Below, piece after piece: positions 33,379 through 41,848 of a stretch of DNA of 49,911 bases. The position numbers were made by a program, and so were the translations under genes. Under the pieces are notes generated by a model. That model was not told the origin of the DNA and searched no databases. It saw only the letters and a program-made list of their open reading frames with translations. This stretch comes from Rhodobacteraceae bacterium UBA3069. GTDB lineage: Bacteria > Pseudomonadota > Alphaproteobacteria > Rhodobacterales > Rhodobacteraceae. The first letter of the stretch is position 1. Every line of letters begins with the position of its first letter. Location: assembly GCA_002366795.1 (NCBI GenBank), contig DFBX01000041.1, positions 1-49,911 on the forward strand, read 5' to 3'.

Positions 33379-36237
33379 CTATTCCGCCACGACCGACCGG
33401 CCCTGCAACATCGGCTTCAGGTAATGTCCGGTATGGCTGCGCGGTTCTTCGGCCACCTTTTCGGGCGTGCCCACGGCCACGATCTCTCCGCCGCCATCAC
33501 CGCCCTCGGGGCCGATGTCGATCAGCCAGTCGGCGGTCTTGATGACATCAAGGTTATGTTCGATCACCACCACCGTGTTGCCCTGATCGACCAGTTCGTG
33601 CAGCACCTCAAGCAGCTTGCGCACATCCTCGAAATGCAGGCCCGTGGTGGGCTCGTCTAGGATATAAAGCGTCCGGCCCGTGGACCGTTTCGCCAGCTCT
33701 TTCGACAGTTTCACGCGCTGCGCCTCGCCGCCTGACAGGGTCGTGGCCTGCTGGCCCACCTTGATATAGCCAAGCCCGACACGCATCAGCGCATCCATCT
33801 TTTCACGGATGCTGGGCACCGCCTTGAAAAAATCCTGCGCCTCTTCGACCGTCATATCAAGAACGTCGGCTATACTCTTGCCCTTAAAGCGAATTTCCAA
33901 AGTCTCTCGGTTGTAGCGCGCGCCCTTGCAAGTTTCGCATTCGACATAAACATCGGGCAAAAAGTGCATCTCGATCTTGATCAGACCGTCGCCCTGACAG
34001 GCCTCGCAGCGGCCCCCTTTGACGTTGAAACTGAACCGTCCGGGCTTGTAGCCGCGCGCCTTGGCTTCGGGCAGGCCAGCGAACCAGTCACGGATCGGCG
34101 TAAAGGCCCCCGTGTAGGTCGCCGGGTTCGACCGGGGTGTGCGCCCGATGGGCCGCTGGTCGATGTCGATCACCTTGTCCAGATGCTCCAAACCCTTGAT
34201 CGTCTCGCAGGGCGCGGGCGTCTGACGCGCCCCGTTCAGCCGCATGGATGCCGTCTTGAACAGGGTTTCAATCGTCAGCGTGGACTTGCCGCCGCCCGAC
34301 ACGCCGGTCACGCAGACAAACTTGCCCAGCGGGAATTCGGCAGTGACATTTTGCAGGTTGTTGCCCGTCGCCTTGACCACGGTGATCTTCTTTTTATTAC
34401 CCTTGCGCCGCTTGGCTGGCACCGCGATTTCGCGCGCGCCCGACAGGTATTGCCCGGTCAGGCTGGCGGGGTCTTTCGTGACCTCTGCGGGCGTGCCATG
34501 GGATACCACCTGCCCGCCGTGCAGCCCCGCGCCAGGGCCGATGTCGAACACGTAATCCGCCTCGCGGATGGCTTCCTCGTCATGCTCCACCACGATCACC
34601 GTATTGCCCTGATCGCGCAGGTTTTTCAGCGTGGTGAGCAGCCGGTCATTGTCGCGTTGGTGCAGCCCGATCGACGGCTCGTCCAACACATACAGAACAC
34701 CGGTCAGGCCCGACCCGATCTGGCTGGCCAGCCGGATCCGTTGCGATTCCCCGCCCGACAGCGTGCCCGATGCGCGGCTGAGCGTCAGATATTCCAGCCC
34801 CACATTGTTCAGGAATCCCAGCCGTTCGCGGATTTCCTTAAGGATGGCGCGGGCGATTTCCTGTTTCTGCTTGGTCAAATGCCCTGGCGCGGCCTCGATC
34901 CAGTCCAGCGCCTCGCGGATCGACATCTGCACCACCTGGCCGATGTGTTCATCGCCGATGCGCACGGCCAAAGCCTCTTCGCGCAGGCGGTAGCCGTGGC
35001 AGGTGCCGCAGGGACGGTTGTTCTGGTAGCGTTCGAATTCCTCGCGCACCCAGTTGGAATCCGTCTCGCGGTAGCGCCGTTCCATGTTGGGAATGACGCC
35101 TTCGAAGGTGCGCGAAACCTGATAAACGCGGCCCCCTTCATCGTAACGGAACTGGATTTCCTCATCGCCCGACCCGTACAGGAACACCTGCTGCACATAG
35201 GCGGGCAGGTCTTTCCACCTGGTGTTCTTGTCGAATTCGTAATGCTTGGCCAGCGATTCGATCGTTTGCAGGAAATAGGGCGATTTGCCCTTGCGCCACG
35301 GGGCCAATGCCCCGTCATAGATTTTCAGCGCCGCGTCCGGCACCACCAGCCGTTCGTCGAAAAACAGCTCCATCCCCAGTCCGTCACATTGCGGGCAAGC
35401 GCCAAAGGGCGCGTTGAAGGAAAATAGCCGCGGCTCGATCTCTGGGATGGTGAAGCCACTGACAGGGCAGGCGAATTTTTCGCTGAAGGTCATGCGTTCG
35501 GACTCGCCGTCGCTCGGCGCGGTTTCCAGAATGGCAATGCCATCGGCCAGATCCAGCGCAGTACGGAAACTGTCGGCCAGACGGGTTTCCAGCCCTTCGC
35601 GGACCACGATCCGGTCCACCACGACGTCAATGTCATGGCGGAATTTCTTGTCCAGCGTGGGCGGCTCGTCCAGCTCGTGGAACTCGCCATCGACCTTGAC
35701 CCGCTGGAAGCCCTGTTTACGAAGTTCTAAAAATTCCTTGCGGTATTCGCCCTTGCGATCGCGGATGATCGGGGCCAGCAGGTAACCGCGCGTGCCCTCC
35801 TCCAGCGTCATCACGCGGTCCACCATGTCCTGCACCTGCTGCGCCTCGATCGGCAGGCCGGTGGCAGGGGAATAGGGCGTGCCGACGCGGGCGAACAGCA
35901 GCCGCATATAATCATAAATCTCGGTCACGGTGCCGACGGTGGACCGGGGGTTTTTCGACGTGGTCTTTTGCTCGATGGAAATGGCGGGTGACAGCCCGCT
36001 GATGTGGTCCACATCTGGCTTTTCCATCATATCAAGGAATTGGCGAGCATAGGCCGACAGGGATTCAACATAACGGCGCTGCCCCTCGGCATAGATCGTA
36101 TCGAAGGCCAGCGACGACTTGCCAGACCCCGACAGCCCGGTGATCACCACCAGCTGATCGCGCGGAATATCCACGTCGATATTCTTGAGGTTATGCTCGC
36201 GCGCGCCGCGCACCTCGATGTTTTTCAGCTCTGCCAT
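33379..36237 (-). CDS. uvrA: Excinuclease ABC subunit A
   Basis: A 952-aa damage-recognition ATPase of nucleotide excision repair. Two ABC modules are seen: Walker A1 GLSGSGKSSLAFDT, signature LSGGESQRIRLA, VLDEPSIGLHQRD; then Walker A2 GVSGGGKSTL, LSGGEAQRVKLSKEL, ILDEPTTGLHFED. Zinc-binding segments are FGACPQCDGLG and CEACQGDGLIKI with CETCKGARYN. I start at MAELKNIEVRGAREHNL (36237), the canonical N-terminus, rather than at the in-frame ATG 24 codons upstream. No LexA-type box was identified in the 247 bases before it. Confidence 0.97.
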   Translation of the reverse strand: MAELKNIEVRGAREHNLKNIDVDIPRDQLVVITGLSGSGKSSLAFDTIYAEGQRRYVESLSAYARQFLDMMEKPDVDHISGLSPAISIEQKTTSKNPRSTVGTVTEIYDYMRLLFARVGTPYSPATGLPIEAQQVQDMVDRVMTLEEGTRGYLLAPIIRDRKGEYRKEFLELRKQGFQRVKVDGEFHELDEPPTLDKKFRHDIDVVVDRIVVREGLETRLADSFRTALDLADGIAILETAPSDGESERMTFSEKFACPVSGFTIPEIEPRLFSFNAPFGACPQCDGLGMELFFDERLVVPDAALKIYDGALAPWRKGKSPYFLQTIESLAKHYEFDKNTRWKDLPAYVQQVFLYGSGDEEIQFRYDEGGRVYQVSRTFEGVIPNMERRYRETDSNWVREEFERYQNNRPCGTCHGYRLREEALAVRIGDEHIGQVVQMSIREALDWIEAAPGHLTKQKQEIARAILKEIRERLGFLNNVGLEYLTLSRASGTLSGGESQRIRLASQIGSGLTGVLYVLDEPSIGLHQRDNDRLLTTLKNLRDQGNTVIVVEHDEEAIREADYVFDIGPGAGLHGGQVVSHGTPAEVTKDPASLTGQYLSGAREIAVPAKRRKGNKKKITVVKATGNNLQNVTAEFPLGKFVCVTGVSGGGKSTLTIETLFKTASMRLNGARQTPAPCETIKGLEHLDKVIDIDQRPIGRTPRSNPATYTGAFTPIRDWFAGLPEAKARGYKPGRFSFNVKGGRCEACQGDGLIKIEMHFLPDVYVECETCKGARYNRETLEIRFKGKSIADVLDMTVEEAQDFFKAVPSIREKMDALMRVGLGYIKVGQQATTLSGGEAQRVKLSKELAKRSTGRTLYILDEPTTGLHFEDVRKLLEVLHELVDQGNTVVVIEHNLDVIKTADWLIDIGPEGGDGGGEIVAVGTPEKVAEEPRSHTGHYLKPMLQGRSVVAE

Positions 36238-36484
36238 TCTATCCCCCGTGGGCCACCGGCTTACAGATAGTAGATATGGGCCGAGTCTCCAACGAGAAAA
36301 CGAGAACATGAAGTGAACATCGCCAGCGCCCCGTCCCTGCCCTGAAATTAACCATTGTTAGCCGCCCTGCACACCTTTCCGCGATTTCATATCCCATTTA
36401 TTGAATTATTATGATAGCAATCCCTTGAAGGATGCTGCGGCGCGGCACAGATCAAGGGCAACCTTTATTCCGAAAGGCAATGAA

Positions 36485-36844
36485 ATGTTCAACTTCATGC
36501 GTAAATCCGAACCCGGGTTGGCCTTGTCCGACGCCATCGCACAGGTCGCAGCCGGCGAATTGACCCTGATCGACATCCGCGACCACGGCGAGCTGACCCA
36601 GACCGGCACCGCGTCAGGCGCGTTGCATATCCCAATGATGCGCCTGCCCATGGTGGCAGACCCGCGCCATCCCGATTTCCACGCCGATCTGGACCTGAAA
36701 AAGCCGGTCGCGCTGTTCTGTGCCTCGGGCGCGCGGTCGGGTATGGCGGCGAACATGCTGCGCCAGATGGGCTACGAGGTGGTGCATAACATAGGCGGTT
36801 TCGGCCATTGGGCCGCGGCGGGCGGGCCTTGCTGCAAAGTCTGA
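36485..36844 (+). CDS. Rhodanese-like protein
   Basis: A 119-aa single-domain rhodanese: TLIDIRDHGELTQTGTASGA, the active-site loop FCASGARSGMAA with the persulfide Cys about 80, and a C-terminal GGFGHWAAAGGPCCKV with a Cys pair. It probably carries sulfane sulfur in the cytoplasm. The C-terminal GGxxxWxxAGxP pattern matches the rhodanese half of YgaP; the membrane half is encoded at 32623. The start is ATG 36485, with a weak ribosome site (AAAGGCA). Confidence 0.88.
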   Translation: MFNFMRKSEPGLALSDAIAQVAAGELTLIDIRDHGELTQTGTASGALHIPMMRLPMVADPRHPDFHADLDLKKPVALFCASGARSGMAANMLRQMGYEVVHNIGGFGHWAAAGGPCCKV

Positions 36845-36871
36845 ACTTCACCACATAACCTATTGAAATAT

Positions 36872-36906
36872 AATAAACTCTGCCTTCGCGCAGGGCTTAT
36901 TACTTT
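36872..36906. terminator. Hairpin after the rhodanese gene, probable terminator
   Basis: AATAAACTCTGC and GCAGGGCTTATT pair over 12 positions with two G-U pairs around CTTCGC. A moderately T-rich run (TTATTACTTTC) follows on the plus strand and TTTATTATATTTC on the minus strand, so either direction is possible. Confidence 0.5.
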
Positions 36907-37135
36907 CTGCGCGACCGCCCATCTGAGGGTCGGGAAATCCGGGTCGTCGGTCAGGTCGTCGTTTTCGGGGTCATATTGCAGCGGCCATTGCTCTGCCGCG
37001 ATAATGCGCATCGCCGCGTGGCGATTGCCCCATTGGAACGACCTTATACCCTCTTCGGCAAAACCGCCCTCGATCAGCAGTTACTTCAGCAGTGCGCGGC
37101 AGGCGCGCTGCATGGCGATCCGGTTTGATATTCGG
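36905..37135 (-). pseudogene. Decayed gene remnant upstream of the rhodanese
   Basis: Read leftwards, about 75 residues look protein-like: MQRACRALLK, then an in-frame TAA at 37081-37083, then LLIEGGFAEEGIRSFQW and, after GNRHAA, MRIIAAEQWPLQYDPENDDL and TDDPDFPTLRWAVAQ. Just upstream in another frame is GVPNIKPDRHA, suggesting a frameshift as well. A stop plus a frameshift in otherwise coding-like sequence indicates a decayed gene whose 3' end is lost. I cannot name the family. Confidence 0.4.
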
Positions 37136-37155
37136 CACGCCGCCCCCGTCAGGCC

Positions 37156-38550
37156 TTAGAAATGCAAGGCCCGCCCGTATGCATCCAACACGCTTTCGTG
37201 CATCATTTCAGATAGGGTCGGGTGCGGGAAGACCGTGTTCATCAGGTCTTCTTCGGTGGTTTCCAACTGGCGGCCCACCACGTAGCCCTGGATCAGTTCG
37301 GTCACCTCGGCACCGACCATATGCGCACCCAAAAGTTCGCCGGTTTTCGCGTCAAACACAGTTTTCACCATGCCTTCCGGTTCGCCCAATGCGATGGCCT
37401 TGCCGTTGCCGATAAAGGGAAAGCGGCCGACCTTGATGTCATAGCCGGCTTCCTTGGCCTTGGCTTCGGTCATGCCGACCGAGGCCACCTGCGGATGGCA
37501 ATAGGTGCAGCCCGCGATAGAACCCGGCTTGATCGGATGCGGATGCCCGCCCGCGATCAGTTCGGCCACCATGACGCCCTCGTGGGATGCCTTATGCGCC
37601 AGCCAGGGCGCGCCCGCGATATCGCCGATGGCATACAGCCCGTCCACGCCGGTGCGGCAGAATTCATCGGTCACCACATGGCTGCGGTCGATTTTCACGC
37701 CCGCCTCTTCCAGGCCTAAACCTTCGACATTGCCGACGATGCCCACGGCGGAAATCACCGTGTCGAACTCGTGTTTCTCGACCTTGCCGCCGGTTTCGAT
37801 ATGGGCGGTGACCTTGCCTTTGCCGCGGTCCAATTGCTTGACCGCCGCCTTTTCCATGATGGTCATACCTTGCTTGACGAACTGCTTTCTCGCAAAGGCG
37901 CTGATTTCCGCGTCTTCGACGGGCAGCACGCGGCCCATCACTTCGACCACGGTCGTGTCCGCGCCTAGCGTGTTGTAAAAGCTGGCAAATTCGATGCCGA
38001 TGGCACCGGAGCCGATGACCAGCAATTTCCTGGGCATGTGCGGCGGTTGCAGCGCGTGCTTGTAGGTCCAGACCAGGTCTCCATCCGCCTCAAGCCCCGG
38101 CAATTCACGGGCGCGGGCACCGGTGGCCACGATGATCGCCGGCGCGGTCAGCTCCTCTGTGCCGTTGTCGGTGGTTACAGAAACCTTGCCCTTACCGGAC
38201 AGTTTCGCCGTGCCCATGATGCTGGTGATCTTGTTCTTCTTGAACAAGTGCCCGATGCCGCCGGACAACTGTTTCGCCACTCCGCGCGAACGTTTGACCA
38301 CCGCGTCCAGATCGTAATCAACCCCCTCGGCCTTCAGGCCGAATTCCTTGGCGCGGTGCATCAGGTGGAACACTTCGGACGAGCGCAGCAGCGCCTTGGT
38401 CGGGATACAGCCCCAGTTCAGGCAGATGCCGCCCAGATGCTCGCGCTCGACGCAGGCGACGTTCAGCCCCAGTTGCGCGGCGCGGATCGCGGCCACATAG
38501 CCGCCGGGGCCAGCCCCGATGACGATCATGTCAAATGTTTTCGCGGCCAT
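37156..38550 (-). CDS. lpdA: Dihydrolipoyl dehydrogenase
   Basis: A 464-aa FAD disulfide reductase (E3 of 2-oxoacid dehydrogenase complexes). FAD-binding IGAGPGGYVAAIRAAQLG, redox pair GGICLNWGCIPTK (Cys43, Cys48), NAD-binding IGSGAIGIEFASFYNTLGAD, second FAD segment GLYAIGDIAGAPWLAHKA, and C-terminal catalytic FPHPTLSEMMHE are all present. No E1 or E2 gene is adjacent; this may be a stand-alone copy serving several complexes. GGAGGTGCCCC precedes the ATG. Confidence 0.95.
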   Translation of the reverse strand: MAAKTFDMIVIGAGPGGYVAAIRAAQLGLNVACVEREHLGGICLNWGCIPTKALLRSSEVFHLMHRAKEFGLKAEGVDYDLDAVVKRSRGVAKQLSGGIGHLFKKNKITSIMGTAKLSGKGKVSVTTDNGTEELTAPAIIVATGARARELPGLEADGDLVWTYKHALQPPHMPRKLLVIGSGAIGIEFASFYNTLGADTTVVEVMGRVLPVEDAEISAFARKQFVKQGMTIMEKAAVKQLDRGKGKVTAHIETGGKVEKHEFDTVISAVGIVGNVEGLGLEEAGVKIDRSHVVTDEFCRTGVDGLYAIGDIAGAPWLAHKASHEGVMVAELIAGGHPHPIKPGSIAGCTYCHPQVASVGMTEAKAKEAGYDIKVGRFPFIGNGKAIALGEPEGMVKTVFDAKTGELLGAHMVGAEVTELIQGYVVGRQLETTEEDLMNTVFPHPTLSEMMHESVLDAYGRALHF

Positions 38551-38691
38551 GGGGCACCTCCGATTCCGAAATTGGTTTGATGTTAAACTAATTCTGAAAC
38601 CGCTTCAACGACAGACACCCCGCAGACCGACCGGCGGCCGGATATGCGGGGTTAATCCGTTGACATGGCGCAGTAAAATCTGCTGAATATC

Positions 38692-39267
38692 CTAGCCTGC
38701 CTGCAACTGGCGCACGGTCTGGCCATAGCCGCCCGCATCTACATAGGCCTGTTCCGGTGCCGTGGTCGGGCGCGACAGCGCCTCGTTCCGGTAGGGGAAG
38801 CGGCCAAAGGCGCGGATCACGTGGCGATGCGCCTTGGCGTGCAGCAGGTTGCCCTCGCCCGCCTGGGGCATCCGTTCATGCATAAGGCGCACGCAGCGGT
38901 CCTGATCGCACAGGTTTTCCGAATGCATCAACGGCAGGTAAAAGAATTGCCGCGCGGGTTCGTCGATCTTCAAATCCCATTTGTGGTCGATCGCCATCTT
39001 GGCGGCGGCCAGTGCCACGGCGTCCGACTGGAACGCCTCGGCAGTGCCGCGGAACATGTTGCGCGGGAACTGGTCCATCAGGATGATATAGGCAAGCGCC
39101 CCGCTGGGATAGGTCAGCCACAGCCCGTAAGCGCCATCACAAGCCTGCCTGTACATTTCCAGAAACCGGTCGCGGATCTGCTCATCCAGCGCCTCGCTGC
39201 TTTCGTACCAGCCCTTCGGGCCCACCTCGTCCAACCAGAAGGACAGGACCTCTTCCGCGCGCTCCAT
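38692..39267 (-). CDS. DUF924 family protein
   Basis: A 191-aa helical protein with the DUF924 hallmarks: VLSFWLDEVGPKGWYES near the N-terminus, LAYIILMDQFPRNMFRGT (about 58-75), and FFYLPLMHSENLCDQDR. Function is unknown; members are tetratricopeptide-like in fold. I start at ATG 39265-39267, six bases after GAGGAG; a second ATG two codons upstream overlaps that site. Confidence 0.9.
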   Translation of the reverse strand: MERAEEVLSFWLDEVGPKGWYESSEALDEQIRDRFLEMYRQACDGAYGLWLTYPSGALAYIILMDQFPRNMFRGTAEAFQSDAVALAAAKMAIDHKWDLKIDEPARQFFYLPLMHSENLCDQDRCVRLMHERMPQAGEGNLLHAKAHRHVIRAFGRFPYRNEALSRPTTAPEQAYVDAGGYGQTVRQLQAG

Positions 39268-39344
39268 GACCATCTCCTCGCCCTTACGCAAAACCTTTAC
39301 CCAAAGGCTAACACGGTCGACCGCGCAACAAACAGTAAAAAATT

Positions 39345-39370
39345 ACTACAAGAGCGACATATTGTGTCGC
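39345..39370 (-). terminator. Possible terminator after the MFS gene
   Basis: GCGACA and TGTCGC form a 6-bp stem with a five-base loop, 20 bases after the MFS stop read leftwards, and a run of six Ts follows about ten bases later. Weak evidence. Confidence 0.35.
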
Positions 39371-39389
39371 ACCCCTGACGAATGCCTAC

Positions 39390-40667
39390 TTAGGAGGCAG
39401 CATCGTCGGCATGCGCGGCTTCCTCGGCCTCCTCGGCCATGTCGGCTGCATATTCCTGCGCAACTTCCAGCGCCACCGCAGTCGAGGTCGGCGACAGGGC
39501 GGAATAGCTGGCGGTTTCATCGACCGGAACGGCCGGGCGCTGCGTCATGCGATACGCAGCATAACCCGCAAGGGCCAGCAACAGCACGGCGATCAGCACG
39601 AAATAGCCCTCGGGGCCGAACACGCCCATGGCCCAACCGATGATGATCGGGCCGGCGATGGCCCCCACGCCGTTGATGAACAACAGCCCGCCCGACGCCG
39701 CGGCCATATCCTCGCGTTCAAGAAAGTCGTTGGTATAGGCGATCAGCAGCGAATACAGCGGGTTCGACATGCCCCCCACCAGCAGCGCCGCGACCAGCAG
39801 CACCGGGAAAAACCCGGCCGAGAACACCCCCAGAAGCGCCCCGACACCGCCCGCGACCGAGGCACCAAGGATCAGCAACCGCCGGTCCATCCGGTCCGAC
39901 AGCCAGCCCAGCGGGAATTGCAGGAACACCGCACCGATATAGAAACAGGCCACGAAAAGCGAGATTTCGGGCAGGGTCAGCCCCGCCTGGGCCCCGTAAA
40001 CGGCCCCCATCCCGAACAACGCCGAGAACACGCCGCCCAGCAGGAAAATACCAACGCAGCCAAGCGGCGAGGCATCCATCAGGCGGCGCAGGCTCATCGG
40101 TTTGGTGGTTTCGAAGGCCGGTGTCGGACTGACCGACAGCAGGATCGGCGCAACCGCGATCGACACCAGAACCGAAGGGATCACGAACAGCATGAACCCC
40201 CCCGGATCGGCCACCAGCATCAGGCCCTGCGCCGCGACGATGCCCACCACCTGCACCAGCATGTAAAGCGACAGCGCCATGCCGCGGGTTTCATTTTCGG
40301 CGGCGTTGTTCAGCCAGCTTTCGGCGGTCACGTAGACGCCGCAAAAGCAAAACCCGATGATAAAGCGCCCAACCGTCCAGAACCACGGGTTCGGCACAGC
40401 CGGATACAGAATCAGCACCGCCGAGATAAAGCTGGCCAGCGCCGCGAACACCCGCACATGGCCGACACGGCGGATCATTTCGGGCACCATGCGCGATGCG
40501 AACAGGAAGCCAAGGAAATAGGCCGACATCACCACCGACATCTGCCCGGTGCTGAAATCCTCCAGGTCGCCCCGCACACCCAGCAGGGTGCCTTGCAAAC
40601 CGTTGCCGATCATCAGCAGGAACATGCCAAGCAGCAAGGCCCAGGCGTTTTTTACAAAGGGTAACAT
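39390..40667 (-). CDS. MFS transporter
   Basis: A 425-aa major facilitator with 12 predicted membrane segments. The loop 2-3 region reads FASRMVPEMIRRVGHVRVF and the mid-protein repeat has WLSDRMDRRLLI. The N-terminus LLLGMFLLMIGNGLQGTLLG resembles YcaD/drug-type permeases. The C-terminal tail (about 45 residues, rich in Ala and Glu) is cytoplasmic. The substrate is unknown. I start at ATG 40667 with AGGAAAG upstream; an ATG 13 codons earlier is possible. Confidence 0.88.
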   Translation of the reverse strand: MLPFVKNAWALLLGMFLLMIGNGLQGTLLGVRGDLEDFSTGQMSVVMSAYFLGFLFASRMVPEMIRRVGHVRVFAALASFISAVLILYPAVPNPWFWTVGRFIIGFCFCGVYVTAESWLNNAAENETRGMALSLYMLVQVVGIVAAQGLMLVADPGGFMLFVIPSVLVSIAVAPILLSVSPTPAFETTKPMSLRRLMDASPLGCVGIFLLGGVFSALFGMGAVYGAQAGLTLPEISLFVACFYIGAVFLQFPLGWLSDRMDRRLLILGASVAGGVGALLGVFSAGFFPVLLVAALLVGGMSNPLYSLLIAYTNDFLEREDMAAASGGLLFINGVGAIAGPIIIGWAMGVFGPEGYFVLIAVLLLALAGYAAYRMTQRPAVPVDETASYSALSPTSTAVALEVAQEYAADMAEEAEEAAHADDAAS

Positions 40668-40774
40668 GGCGGTCTTTCCTGCGTTTGAACCTGGGTCATA
40701 TGTCATCCGCCCGAATGCTACGGGCGCGAAACCGACATGGAGTTGCGCGGCTGCGCCCCCCCATCGCTGTCAGA

Positions 40775-41830
40775 TCAGCGCGGCGGGATCAACAGCGACG
40801 CATCCCCATACGAGAAAAACCGGTATTTTTCGCGAACGGCGTGGTCGTATATCGTGCGAATGCGCTCTGGCCCCATCAGGGCGGCGACCAGCATCATCAG
40901 GGTCGATTTGGGCAGGTGGAAATTGGTCATCAGCGCATCGGTGACGCGGAATTCGAAACCGGGATAGATGAAAATATCCGTCTCGCCCCGCCATGGCGCG
41001 ATTTGCCCGGTGCCGCGCGCCGCACTTTCGATCAAACGCAGGGCGGTGGTGCCCACGGGTATGATGCGCCCGCCCGCCGCTTGCGTCGCGGCAATCTGGG
41101 CGGCGGCCTGTTCGGTTACCTCGCCCCATTCGGCGTGCATCTTGTGGGTGGTCACGTCCTCGACCTTGACGGGCAGGAAGGTGCCCGCGCCCACATGCAG
41201 CGTCACATGGGTGATATCCACGCCCATGGCCGCGATCCGCGCCAGCAACGCATCATCGAAATGCAAGGAAGCCGTCGGCGCCGCCACGGCCCCCGAATGC
41301 CGGGCCCAGACGGTTTGGTAATCGGTCTTGTCCTGCGCATCGGGCGCGCGCAGCGCAGCGATATAGGGCGGCAGGGGCATATTGCCCGCCTCGGCCAGGG
41401 CCGCGTCGAAATCGGGGCCGGTCAGGTTGAAGGACAAGATACCCTGCCCGTCCTCTTTCGCCTCCAGCGAGGCGGACAGATCATCGGTGAACCGGATCAC
41501 CTCGCCCTCGCGGATCTTTTTCAGCGGTTTCAGCAGGGTCGCCCAATGCCCGCCGGCGCGCGGCTGCAGCAAGGTCACCTCGATCCGGGCCTCGGTTTCG
41601 CCCGCATCGGAGATGCGGCGGCGCGTGCCGGACAGGCGCGCGGGAATCACGCGGGTGTCGTTCAGCACCAGGCGGTCGCCGGGGCGCAGCCAGTCGGTCA
41701 GGTCCGTCACCGTGGCATCGGTGATCGTATCGCCATCCGCCACCAACAGCCGCGCCGCGCTGCGCGGGCGCGCGGGCCGTGTCGCAATCAGCCCCTCGGG
41801 CAGATCGAAATCGAAATCATCCAGTTTCAT
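40775..41830 (-). CDS. queA: S-adenosylmethionine:tRNA ribosyltransferase-isomerase
   Basis: A 351-aa enzyme of queuosine synthesis that transfers the ribosyl part of SAM to preQ1 at tRNA position 34. Typical blocks: FDFDLPEGLIATRPARPR at the start, VLNDTRVIPARLSG, HFDDALLARIAAMGVDITHV, HVGAGTFLPVKVEDVTTHKM and FEFRVTDALMTNFHLPKSTL with MLVAALMG. It lies 18 bases after the large AsmA-like gene and is probably co-transcribed with it. Confidence 0.96.
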   Translation of the reverse strand: MKLDDFDFDLPEGLIATRPARPRSAARLLVADGDTITDATVTDLTDWLRPGDRLVLNDTRVIPARLSGTRRRISDAGETEARIEVTLLQPRAGGHWATLLKPLKKIREGEVIRFTDDLSASLEAKEDGQGILSFNLTGPDFDAALAEAGNMPLPPYIAALRAPDAQDKTDYQTVWARHSGAVAAPTASLHFDDALLARIAAMGVDITHVTLHVGAGTFLPVKVEDVTTHKMHAEWGEVTEQAAAQIAATQAAGGRIIPVGTTALRLIESAARGTGQIAPWRGETDIFIYPGFEFRVTDALMTNFHLPKSTLMMLVAALMGPERIRTIYDHAVREKYRFFSYGDASLLIPPR

Positions 41831-41848
41831 AGCCGTGCCTTGATTGCC

